This document shows positions 16,349-23,311 of a stretch of 44,089 nt of DNA, in pieces; within the stretch, counting starts at the first letter, position 1, and the number at the start of each line of letters is the position of its first letter. Origin of the DNA: Ruminococcus flavefaciens. Lineage in GTDB: Bacteria; Bacillota; Clostridia; Oscillospirales; Ruminococcaceae. Made by a program: the position numbers and the translations under genes. The notes under the pieces are model-generated. The model saw nothing but the letters and a program-made list of their open reading frames with translations, had not been told where the DNA came from and made no database searches. The DNA lies in the NCBI GenBank assembly GCA_002309635.1, contig DBXO01000003.1, positions 70,744-114,832 on the forward strand, given 5' to 3'.

Positions 16349-17338
16349 ATGCTAAACCAATCCGAAGAGGGTCCGCACAGGGGGGGGCCTGACGGCAGTC
16401 CGCACAGCGAAAGCGTCGGACGCAGAAGCTCTCGGATAAGCAAAACACGTTTTCCGGGATCGAGCAGATATGCTGTTTATCACAGAGGAAAGCCGCGGTA
16501 TTTCTACGCATACAGGAATTACGAGCCGAAATTTGACTTCAAACGGCTTCTGATAGGTATAATATATATCCCGTTTTTGCTTTTTATAGCATTATCCGTA
16601 AAACAATCGTTTTTTAAAGTACCCAAGGATTATAATCACAATATCGTTATAAGCGATGACGCGGACGTTATTGCGGACGAATGGGCACTTCAGGACAGCC
16701 TTAAGGGATTTATGGAAAAAACAGGGGTAACGCCATCTGTAATCACTTTGTTTGATGACGAATGGAATGGAAGCTACCTGACCCTTGTACAATACGCAAA
16801 CGCAAGGTATTCACAGGAATTCAATGATGAAATGCACTGGCTCATAGTATATTCGAGACCGAAGGTATATACTGCCGACGGTGCCGTTGAATGGCGCTGG
16901 GAGGAGAGACAGGGCGAGGATGCTGCCCCTGCGCTGAAAGGCAGGGGAATGCAGAAGTTCAACAGCACCATGCAGGAGCTTCTCGGAGACGGGAGCGTCA
17001 ATGTGGGTACTGCAATATCAAAAGCCTTCGACAGCTTTACTGATAATGTATCGGTACTTCCGCACTTGTCTGTGCTTATAATGCCGCTTTTCATGCTTGC
17101 TTTTCTGTTGATCCATGCATATTTCATGCTCGGACTCAATGAGCTTAAGTACAGAAAAGCCGTTCCTGCGCCTGAGGAGGGTATAGATGATGTATCCGGC
17201 ACAGCATACGGCGATTATGAGATAAAGGACAAGATAGCTTCTGCAAAGAACAGGAAGATCTGTCCGTATTGCGGCGGTTCATATTCTCAGGTGCTGACGA
17301 GGTGCCCACACTGCAACGCGATGATATCTGAGGAATAG
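16349..17338 (+). CDS. TPM-like membrane protein with C-terminal zinc ribbon
   Basis: 329 residues; start after TAGGGGGGG. Residues 1-70 are basic, Ser/Gly/Tyr-rich and without a signal peptide. A membrane span lies at about 70-90 and a second at about 245-267. Between them is a domain resembling TPM (Psb32/YgcG-like): ADEWALQDSLKGFMEKTGV, then SYLTLVQYANARYSQEF and HWLIVYS. The C-terminus ends with a zinc ribbon, CPYCGG and CPHC. With both termini inside, the TPM-like part would face outward and the zinc ribbon the cytoplasm. TPM domains are linked to membrane protein turnover in some bacteria; the role here is unknown. Strong single-gene promoter and terminator. Confidence 0.75.
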   Translation: MLNQSEEGPHRGGPDGSPHSESVGRRSSRISKTRFPGSSRYAVYHRGKPRYFYAYRNYEPKFDFKRLLIGIIYIPFLLFIALSVKQSFFKVPKDYNHNIVISDDADVIADEWALQDSLKGFMEKTGVTPSVITLFDDEWNGSYLTLVQYANARYSQEFNDEMHWLIVYSRPKVYTADGAVEWRWEERQGEDAAPALKGRGMQKFNSTMQELLGDGSVNVGTAISKAFDSFTDNVSVLPHLSVLIMPLFMLAFLLIHAYFMLGLNELKYRKAVPAPEEGIDDVSGTAYGDYEIKDKIASAKNRKICPYCGGSYSQVLTRCPHCNAMISEE

Positions 17339-17360
17339 TACATAATATTTTGGATTTTTA

Positions 17361-17401
17361 ACAGGCGCAAAGACGTTAATGCTTCTTTGCGCCTGTTTTT
17401 C
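17361..17401 (+). terminator. Strong intrinsic terminator
   Basis: A perfect 13-bp stem ACAGGCGCAAAGA / TCTTTGCGCCTGT (17361-17373 with 17384-17396) followed by T5. Confidence 0.95.
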
Positions 17402-17408
17402 GTATGAG

Positions 17409-17437
17409 TTGCATTTTACCATGAACTGTGGTATAAT
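17409..17437 (+). promoter_or_regulatory. Promoter of the VanZ-like gene
   Basis: TTGCAT (17409-17414), 17-bp spacer, TATAAT (17432-17437), just after the preceding terminator. Confidence 0.75.
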
Positions 17438-17460
17438 TTAAAAAAGGGAGTGGAAAGTGT

Positions 17461-17922
17461 ATGAATAATATCAACAGACAAAAGATTGAGAAAAGCATAT
17501 GTGCCATATGCTGGGTGCTTATGCCGATATATCTTTTTTATGTCGTTTCTCTGACCCTGAGGGGGAGAGGAGACGCTGCAAGCTCGATAAATCTGACTCC
17601 ACTGTATGAGCTGAGAAGAGCAATCAGGTCGAGACATCATTTTTACTGGATAAAGCAGATCATGGGAAATATCGCATTGCTCATGCCATTGGGAATAATG
17701 GTACCGTTCATGCTGAAAATAATGAGAGGTCCTGTACGTATAGCTGCTCTGGCGTTCTGTGCCTCGTTAGGTATTGAATCGCTTCAGCTCATCTCGGGCA
17801 GAGGAATATTCGAGCTTGACGACCTTATGCACAATACATTGGGAGCTGTTATCGGATACTTTGTTTACCTGTCCGTAACTGAAAAAGTGCTTAAAGAAGA
17901 AAGCACAGCAAATGAAGAATAA
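17461..17922 (+). CDS. VanZ-like membrane protein
   Basis: 153 residues with about four membrane spans. VanZ-family landmarks are present: INLTPLYELRRA after the first span, GNIALLMPLGIMVPFM, GIESLQLISGRG and the DDLMHNTLGAVIGYF ending. VanZ raises low-level resistance to teicoplanin in enterococci, but most chromosomal relatives have no known drug role. No other van gene is near. Ribosome site GGGAGTGG. It forms a one-gene unit with its own promoter and terminator. Confidence 0.88.
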   Translation: MNNINRQKIEKSICAICWVLMPIYLFYVVSLTLRGRGDAASSINLTPLYELRRAIRSRHHFYWIKQIMGNIALLMPLGIMVPFMLKIMRGPVRIAALAFCASLGIESLQLISGRGIFELDDLMHNTLGAVIGYFVYLSVTEKVLKEESTANEE

Positions 17923-17931
17923 TATCTGAAG

Positions 17932-17958
17932 GCGCGATAGTTTCTGTCGCGCTTTTTT
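17932..17958 (+). terminator. Terminator after the VanZ-like gene
   Basis: GCGCGATAG-TTT-CTGTCGCGC followed by T6: a nine-pair stem with one G-T pair. Confidence 0.93.
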
Positions 17959-18050
17959 GCGCATTTATGCATACGGACAAGGGAAAGCGGCGTATTATCC
18001 TTTCGGAGGTGGTCTGTATAAAGGAAATCAACAGAAAGGGAACAGTTTCC

Positions 18051-18209
18051 GTGAAAAGCGGTTTTGCTTCACAGAGGGGCGTAGTTTCAGTGGAAAATCT
18101 GTTCCCGTCGGGCGCAAACGCTGCAAAAATGAGAAAAGCAGCGGAAATACTGGACAGACTTGCAGAAAAATATGAGAATAACAGCAATATACGCAAGGCA
18201 GTCGGTTGA
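18051..18209 (+). CDS. Possible small protein overlapping the recombinase start
   Basis: A 52-codon frame from GTG with AAAGGGA nine bases upstream; the same frame is open from an ATG at 17967, but that codon lies at the edge of the preceding terminator without a ribosome site. The predicted product is basic and ends in a helix (KMRKAAEILDRLAEKYEN). Its stop lies 38 bases inside the recombinase gene, which would couple translation of the two. No family recognised, and it may be non-coding. Confidence 0.3.
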   Translation: MKSGFASQRGVVSVENLFPSGANAAKMRKAAEILDRLAEKYENNSNIRKAVG

Positions 18210-19443
18210 CAGAGCCGACAGTATATCCATTGAGCAGCAGATAGAGTTTTGCAGCTACGAAGCCCGCGGGGAGCCCTTCAGGGTATATACTGACAGGGGA
18301 TACAGCGGAAAAAACACAAACAGGCCGCAGTTCATTCAGATGATGGAGGATATACGAAGCGGCTCGGTAGGTGCGGTGATAGTTTACAAGCTTGACAGGA
18401 TAAGCCGCTCGATACTTGATTTTTCAAACATGATGTCGCTTTTTTGTGAAAATGATGTAAAGTTCATCTCCGCTACGGAGAAGTTCGACACCTCATCGCC
18501 TATCGGAAATGCAATGCTGAATATATGCGCGGTCTTTTCACAGCTGGAGCGTGAGACGATACAAAAGCGTGTAGCGGACGCATATTTTTCAAGGAGCAGC
18601 AGGGGCTTCTGTATGGGAGGCCCTGTGCCTTACGGCTTCGTAAAGATGCCGCATATGATAGGCGGGGTGCATACCTCTCTGTACGAGCCTGACGAAGCGG
18701 AAGCTGAGAATGTAAAGCTGATATACGCCATGTACGCCCGCTTTGATACGTCATACGGCGATATCGTCAGAAAGTTTGAAGAGCTCGGCATAAAAAAGCG
18801 GGGAAAAAAGTGGGAGCGTTCAAGAATAAGAGAAATACTGCTTAATCCCATATACGTAAAAGCTGACAGAACGGTCTATGACTATTATTACGGGAAAGGA
18901 GCAGTCATTGAAAATAAAAGGGAGGATTTCACAGGTGCGAATGGCTGCTACTGCTATAAAAACAGGGGCGAAGCAAGAAAAAACCAGTATTTCCCAAGCA
19001 GCTGCCGGATAGTTCTTGCTCCCGGCGAGGGAATTGTCGAAGCGCCGCTATGGCTTGAATGCAGGGAAAAATGCCTCGGGCAGCGTGAGAAAGGCTCGGC
19101 GGTGCGGAAAGCAAAAAATTCATGGCTCTGCGGCAGGATAAGGTGCGGGGAGTGCGGCCGCGCTCTTGTGGTGAAGCGGGGCAGCGGCGGCAGGTATTTC
19201 ATGTGTTCGGGAAGACTGACTGAGGGGAGCTGCCGCGGGGGAGGAACTGTTCCTGCTGAGGAGGCGGAAATGCTTGTTTACGGTGAGATCGAAAGGCGCT
19301 TGGCAGCTTTTGGCGTTGTAAGCGGCAAAACAAAGGCGATATGGGAGCAGGCTGAGCATGATGAGAAGCGGGAGCTTGCGGACGCTCTAATAGAAACTGT
19401 CTATGCTTCCGAGGATAGTTTTGTAATAAAGTGGAAGATATAA
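18172..19443 (+). CDS. Large serine recombinase (site-specific integrase/invertase)
   Basis: 423 residues from ATG 18172, chosen because the resolvase fold begins at once; an upstream TTG is possible. N-terminal resolvase domain: nucleophile Ser11 in IYARQSVD, then DRGYSGKNTNRPQF, VYKLDRISRS and FDTSSPIGNAML. A central recombinase domain follows (PYGF, then RSRIREILLNPIYVK), and a zinc-ribbon region CGECGRAL with later Cys residues. This is the layout of phage and element integrases, spore skin-element recombinases and transposon excision enzymes; 423 residues is on the short side. No phage structural or conjugation genes lie nearby, so any element is tiny, decayed or elsewhere. The gene remnant immediately downstream may mark an old insertion site. 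Confidence 0.92.
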   Translation: MRITAIYARQSVDRADSISIEQQIEFCSYEARGEPFRVYTDRGYSGKNTNRPQFIQMMEDIRSGSVGAVIVYKLDRISRSILDFSNMMSLFCENDVKFISATEKFDTSSPIGNAMLNICAVFSQLERETIQKRVADAYFSRSSRGFCMGGPVPYGFVKMPHMIGGVHTSLYEPDEAEAENVKLIYAMYARFDTSYGDIVRKFEELGIKKRGKKWERSRIREILLNPIYVKADRTVYDYYYGKGAVIENKREDFTGANGCYCYKNRGEARKNQYFPSSCRIVLAPGEGIVEAPLWLECREKCLGQREKGSAVRKAKNSWLCGRIRCGECGRALVVKRGSGGRYFMCSGRLTEGSCRGGGTVPAEEAEMLVYGEIERRLAAFGVVSGKTKAIWEQAEHDEKRELADALIETVYASEDSFVIKWKI

Positions 19444-19515
19444 GTAAATTTATTTTGTAAAAACTTGCCGAATAAAGCCGAGCCGCTCATGCCTGCGGAT
19501 GCCGTTACCGGCTGA

Positions 19516-19644
19516 TTATTTTGTATCCCGTTTCACAATGTGCGCAGCGGTGAAGCGCTCCGCATAGCACAGGATAAGCTTGATTCAAAGAACTTCTACG
19601 CCTGCAATCCTTCATTCGATAAGAATTGCGGTATGAAGAAATAG
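19516..19644 (+). pseudogene. Possible 3' remnant of a truncated gene
   Basis: From a stop at 19513 one frame stays open for 42 codons and ends at TAG 19642-19644, seven bases before a strong terminator. Its tail reads like genuine protein (VRSGEALRIAQDKL, then NFYACNPSFDKNCGMKK), with codons typical of the neighbours, but no start or ribosome site precedes it. A headless coding tail plus terminator next to a serine recombinase fits an interrupted gene. I cannot name the parent gene. Confidence 0.4.
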
Positions 19645-19650
19645 TGACCC

Positions 19651-19679
19651 CGGCTCTCCGTTCGGAGAGCCGTTTTTTT
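19651..19679 (+). terminator. Strong intrinsic terminator after the gene remnant
   Basis: CGGCTCTCCG / CGGAGAGCCG separated by TT (in practice a stem with a GTTC loop), followed by T7. Confidence 0.9.
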
Positions 19680-19835
19680 ATTTTGATAGAGCCGTTTTCA
19701 TAGCCCTTTGTATTAGTAAAAACGCGGTTTACAATCAGTATAAAATTATGCTCTGGACTATCATCAAAACACATAATCAGGAACCGGTCTGATTGTGCAA
19801 TACTACGAAAATGCGTGGAAATCTGCCGTTTTGTA

Positions 19836-19864
19836 TTGACATACAGAGAGTAATATGCTATACT
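19836..19864 (+). promoter_or_regulatory. Strong sigma-A promoter of a short transcript
   Basis: TTGACA (19836-19841), 17-bp spacer, TATACT (19859-19864). No sizeable gene follows before two terminators. Confidence 0.75.
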
Positions 19865-19870
19865 ATAACC

Positions 19871-20017
19871 ATAGAAGGGGAGAGGCCATAGACTTCCTGA
19901 AAAAAGTTATAGAGAAAGAAAAAAGAACATGGACCAAGGGGGTTGGATAAGCAGCCGACACGTAAAGTGTTGGCTGCTTTTATGTTCGGCGGGAGCTTTA
20001 TGAGCTCTCTTTTTTTA
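19871..20017 (+). ncRNA. Candidate small RNA (or tiny peptide mRNA)
   Basis: A consensus promoter is followed within 150 nt by two intrinsic terminators: GCAGCCGACAC-GTAAA-GTGTTGGCTGC-TTTT (19951-19981) and GGGAGCT-TTATG-AGCTCTC-T7 (19991-20017). The transcript would be about 110 or 145 nt. An alternative is a 31-codon frame, ATG 19855 to TAA 19950, whose tail reads EAIDFLKKVIEKEKRTWTK and stops directly before the first hairpin; however, its ATG overlaps the -10 box, so it could not be made from this promoter unless it started at a non-ATG codon. No known RNA class recognised. Confidence 0.5.
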
Positions 20018-20188
20018 TTTAAAAAATAATGGATAATACGAGCTGTTTCAACTGCTTTCGCTGACAATTAATGCGCTAACGATGAAAAAGAAGTCCGGCT
20101 GTAAGGAAAAGCGGCGAAAGCTGCTGAAAAAAACAGCTTTTCCCGCAGCAATGCAGCTGATATACTTATACGTAAGGAGGCGGCTGCA

Positions 20189-21022
20189 TTGGAGAAAAAT
20201 GTTTTTAATGAAAAGAATGGGGATTACGGGCTGACCTTTTCAGTCGTGAACGGAGAAGCGGCGGTAACGGGCTGCACAGGTGAGCCCGAAAACATCGATA
20301 TTCCTGAATTTTTTGGCTGTTACCCCGTTACTGAGCTCAGAGACAACGCATTCTATAATAATGATTCACTGAAAGAGGTAAACGTCAGCGGCAACGTGTC
20401 AAGTATAGGCCACCATTGCTTTTATGCCTGTACAGCTCTTGAAAGGGTAAAACTTACGACGGGGCTCGTATCGATCGGCGAGGGCTGCTTCTGCGGCTGT
20501 GACAGCCTAACGGATATCGCTATCCCCGATACGGTGAGAGAGCTGCCTGATTCATGCTTCCGAGCCTGCGGAAAGCTGTCCGGTATTACGCTGCCGAACA
20601 GTCTCCGAAGCATAGGAGATCTGTGCTTTTCGGGCTGCGAACAGCTGAAAAGCGTAAAAACGGGCGGTGAACTTGCGGAGATAGGCTGCGGAGCCTTTTA
20701 CATGTGCCCGAAGCTTATGAGTATCCGTATCCCTTCTGCCTGTAAAAGTATCGGAGATCAGGCTCTCGGCTACGGCTGCCGCGGCAACGAGCCCGTCAGG
20801 AACGAGAGGCTCACCATACTTGGGGTAAGCGGCTCTGCCGCCGAAGAATATGCCTCCGAGAACGGTATCGGCTTTGCTGAGTTTTCGGAAACTGCCGGGA
20901 CTGTCGGCTCAGCGCCGTGGATCACGGCGAAAAACACTGCTCCGTTATGGACGGGAGCGGCAGTTTTCACGGCTCTGGCTGTCGCACTTATTCGGTGTTT
21001 CATTTTACATAAAGACGGGTAA
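20189..21022 (+). CDS. BspA-like leucine-rich-repeat protein, C-terminal membrane anchor
   Basis: 277 residues from a TTG start placed eight bases after AAGGAGG. Residues ~30-200 are about six LRR_5 (BspA/TpLRR-type) repeats, recognisable by SIGxxCFxxCxxL spacing, for example SIGHHCFYACTAL, SIGEGCFCGCDSL and SIGDLCFSGCEQL. There is no signal peptide; one hydrophobic segment at about 250-271 followed by a short basic end would anchor the protein as a tail-anchored or N-out form. The repeats are unusually Cys-rich. Such repeats usually mediate protein or surface binding. Partner unknown; its own terminator follows. Confidence 0.8.
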   Translation: MEKNVFNEKNGDYGLTFSVVNGEAAVTGCTGEPENIDIPEFFGCYPVTELRDNAFYNNDSLKEVNVSGNVSSIGHHCFYACTALERVKLTTGLVSIGEGCFCGCDSLTDIAIPDTVRELPDSCFRACGKLSGITLPNSLRSIGDLCFSGCEQLKSVKTGGELAEIGCGAFYMCPKLMSIRIPSACKSIGDQALGYGCRGNEPVRNERLTILGVSGSAAEEYASENGIGFAEFSETAGTVGSAPWITAKNTAPLWTGAAVFTALAVALIRCFILHKDG

Positions 21023-21081
21023 ATGCTTAAATTATTGAGCGAATACTGTCCCTCCGTACTGACCGTATATTGCGCATGAAA

Positions 21082-21112
21082 AAAACATTCATCATTTTGA
21101 GGAATGTTTTGA
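21082..21112 (+). terminator. Terminator after the LRR gene
   Basis: AAAACATTC (21082-21090) pairs with GAATGTTTT (21102-21110) over an 11-base loop; A run before, T run within the 3' arm. Confidence 0.55.
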
Positions 21113-21120
21113 GAAAGCAC

Positions 21121-21149
21121 TTGCATTTTCAGTGGAAATGTGCTATGAT
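21121..21149 (+). promoter_or_regulatory. Promoter of the GH26-GH9 operon
   Basis: TTGCAT (21121-21126), 17-bp spacer, TATGAT (21144-21149). It leaves an ~90-nt leader. Confidence 0.7.
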
Positions 21150-21167
21150 AGATGTGTGGATATTCGT

Positions 21168-21204
21168 TAAGTACGATAATTAAAGGTAGGCACTTAAATT
21201 ATCG
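21168..21204 (+). promoter_or_regulatory. Inverted repeats in the GH26 leader
   Basis: CGATAATT (21174-21181) and AATTATCG (21197-21204) form one inverted repeat; TTAAGT (21168) and ACTTAA (21192) form another that is mutually exclusive with it. They lie just after the predicted transcription start and could be an operator or alternative RNA hairpins. Confidence 0.35.
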
Positions 21205-21244
21205 GTAAATATAATTTAATATTATACGATCTGGAGGGATCAAA

Positions 21245-23266
21245 TTGAAGAAAGAGATGTTAAAGCGGGCCGCAGGCACTGTGGCGGCTGCTTTCATCGC
21301 TGTGACAGCGATGAGTTTTCCCTCTGCTCTGAAAGCTCCGGGCGGCGCTTCTGCTGCCGATAACGTTCTCAGGTATGAGTTCGAGGACGGTAAAACAAGC
21401 GGCGGAAAGATCTATGCAAACGGAGCTTCTGACGTGAAGATGGAGGATTTCCCTGAGGACACCGATCTTAGCGGCTTCTCGGGAAAGGGGTTTGCTTATC
21501 TTGATCAGAAGGGCACCACTCTCAGTATCGAGGCAGACGTTCCCGAAGGCGGGCTCTATGAGATGACGGTATGCTACTGTGAGCCGAGCGATCCGCGCAA
21601 AAAGGTACAGTATCTCAACGTCAACGGTGTTAATCAGGGCGAGCTTACATGTCCGTACACCAACAAGTTCGCCGAGACTTCTGGCGGAGTGGTCAATCTG
21701 AAAAAAGGCAGGAATACCATCGAACTGAAGGCTTACTGGGGATACACATTTTTCGACTATATCACGTTGAAACCAGCCTCTGAAAAGCTAACGAACCTGT
21801 CGCCGACGAGGGAGCTTTCAAACCCGAAAGCCTCCGAAACCACCAAAAGACTCTACAGCTACCTCTGCGATGTGTACGGAAAGCACATCATCTCAGGACA
21901 GCAGGAATACTGCGGCGACCATAACTACAACCTGTGGAACAGTCCCGACGTCTTCATCAAGGACAACGAGGCTGAATTTGAATATATACTCGAAAAAACA
22001 GGCAAGCAGCCTGCTATAAGAGGTATTGACTTCCTCGCATACAATACCTCATCTGACTGGCGCGACCATGCTCCCGAGCGTGTTATCGAATGGGTGAACA
22101 AGTATCATGGTATCGCCACTGTTTCGTGGCACTGGAACGTGCCCTGCGAGGAGGGAAGCTCCGATATCGCATTCTATGTTGAGTCTGCAAATCCGAAGTT
22201 CACTACATTCAGTATTTCCAGGGCTCTCGAGGAGGGCACTTGGGAAAACAAGGTCATAATGGCTGATATCGAGCTTATCGCAGGCGAGCTCAAAAAGCTC
22301 AGGGACGCCGATGTGCCTGTGCTGTGGAGACCTCTCCACGAAGCCGAGGGCGCATGGTTCTGGTGGGGAGCTGAGGGTGCTGAGCCATGCAAGAAACTTT
22401 ACCGCCTGCTCTATGACCAGCTCACCAACGTGTACGGTCTGGACAACCTCATATGGATATGGACAGGCTCTACTTCACCTGAGGCTGCCGACTGGTATCC
22501 CGGCGACGATGTTGTGGATATCATCGGCTGCGACAAGTACAACTGTATGGACGGACTGCCGAATCTCAGTTCCATATCATCCACTTTCTACAGTCTCGTG
22601 CAGAGCACGGACGGTCAGAAGATGGTGACTATGTCAGAGAACGACTCGATACCGTCCCTTGAAAATCTTGTAAACGACAAGGCGGCATGGCTTTATTTCT
22701 GCCCGTGGTATATGAATTACCTCACCAGCGAGCAGAATAACCCCGTTGACAATCTCGTTGAGATATACAACAGTGATTACTGCATAACCCTTGACGAGCT
22801 GCCCGACCTTAAAAAGTATCCCATAAACGGAGGCGGCGAGACAACGGTAACGACGGCGGCTGTTACTGCATCAAAGCCCGTTGCTTCAACTACTGTCACC
22901 ACCGCAAAGCCTTCGGGTACGACAACTACCGTTTTAAAGCAGACAACTTCATCAACTACGGCAAAAACTGCTGTAACAACAGCTACCACTGTTCCGGATT
23001 CAGCTGAAACGACTGGCGGTGTCTCTGAGGAGTATAAAAAAGGAGACGCCAACTGCGACGGCACTGTAGACATGGCTGACGCAGTCCTTATCATGCAGTC
23101 ACTGGCAAATCCCGATAAATATGGTGCGAAGGGTACTGATACGCACCATATCACTTCGCAGGGACAGGCAAACGGCGATGTTGATACAAGCAGTAAAGGT
23201 CTTACTTCAAACGACGCTCTGGAGATACAGCGCTATCTCCTCGGTCTTTCAAAGTGGGACAAATAA
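21245..23266 (+). CDS. Cellulosomal beta-mannanase: CBM35-like, GH26, dockerin
   Basis: 673 residues from a TTG start after GGAGGG. Order: signal peptide (1 to ~37), CBM35-like beta-sandwich (~41-178, YEFEDG to FFDYITLKP), GH26 catalytic domain (~185-525), Thr-rich linker (~532-592), type I dockerin (~599-671). GH26 residues: acid/base Glu366 in WRPLHEAEGAWFWW and nucleophile Glu465 in MSENDSIP, both intact, so it should cut beta-mannan backbones. The dockerin has a good first calcium loop DANCDGTVDMAD; the second segment, GDVDTSSKGLTSND, is longer than the usual 12-residue loop, as in ruminococcal dockerins. It attaches the enzyme to a cohesin scaffold encoded elsewhere. GH9 follows 45 bp downstream with no terminator between: one operon. 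Confidence 0.93.
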   Translation: MKKEMLKRAAGTVAAAFIAVTAMSFPSALKAPGGASAADNVLRYEFEDGKTSGGKIYANGASDVKMEDFPEDTDLSGFSGKGFAYLDQKGTTLSIEADVPEGGLYEMTVCYCEPSDPRKKVQYLNVNGVNQGELTCPYTNKFAETSGGVVNLKKGRNTIELKAYWGYTFFDYITLKPASEKLTNLSPTRELSNPKASETTKRLYSYLCDVYGKHIISGQQEYCGDHNYNLWNSPDVFIKDNEAEFEYILEKTGKQPAIRGIDFLAYNTSSDWRDHAPERVIEWVNKYHGIATVSWHWNVPCEEGSSDIAFYVESANPKFTTFSISRALEEGTWENKVIMADIELIAGELKKLRDADVPVLWRPLHEAEGAWFWWGAEGAEPCKKLYRLLYDQLTNVYGLDNLIWIWTGSTSPEAADWYPGDDVVDIIGCDKYNCMDGLPNLSSISSTFYSLVQSTDGQKMVTMSENDSIPSLENLVNDKAAWLYFCPWYMNYLTSEQNNPVDNLVEIYNSDYCITLDELPDLKKYPINGGGETTVTTAAVTASKPVASTTVTTAKPSGTTTTVLKQTTSSTTAKTAVTTATTVPDSAETTGGVSEEYKKGDANCDGTVDMADAVLIMQSLANPDKYGAKGTDTHHITSQGQANGDVDTSSKGLTSNDALEIQRYLLGLSKWDK

Positions 23267-23311
23267 ATCATTTGCATAATATTGAATCACATCATTAAAA
23301 GGGAGGAAAAT

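Noticed and set aside
17461..17922. VanZ-like gene as a glycopeptide resistance determinant
   Set aside because: No other van genes are present and most VanZ relatives have no known resistance role.
18172..19443. Recombinase as the sigK skin-element recombinase
   Set aside because: No sigK fragment is adjacent; the downstream tail does not resemble a sigma factor.
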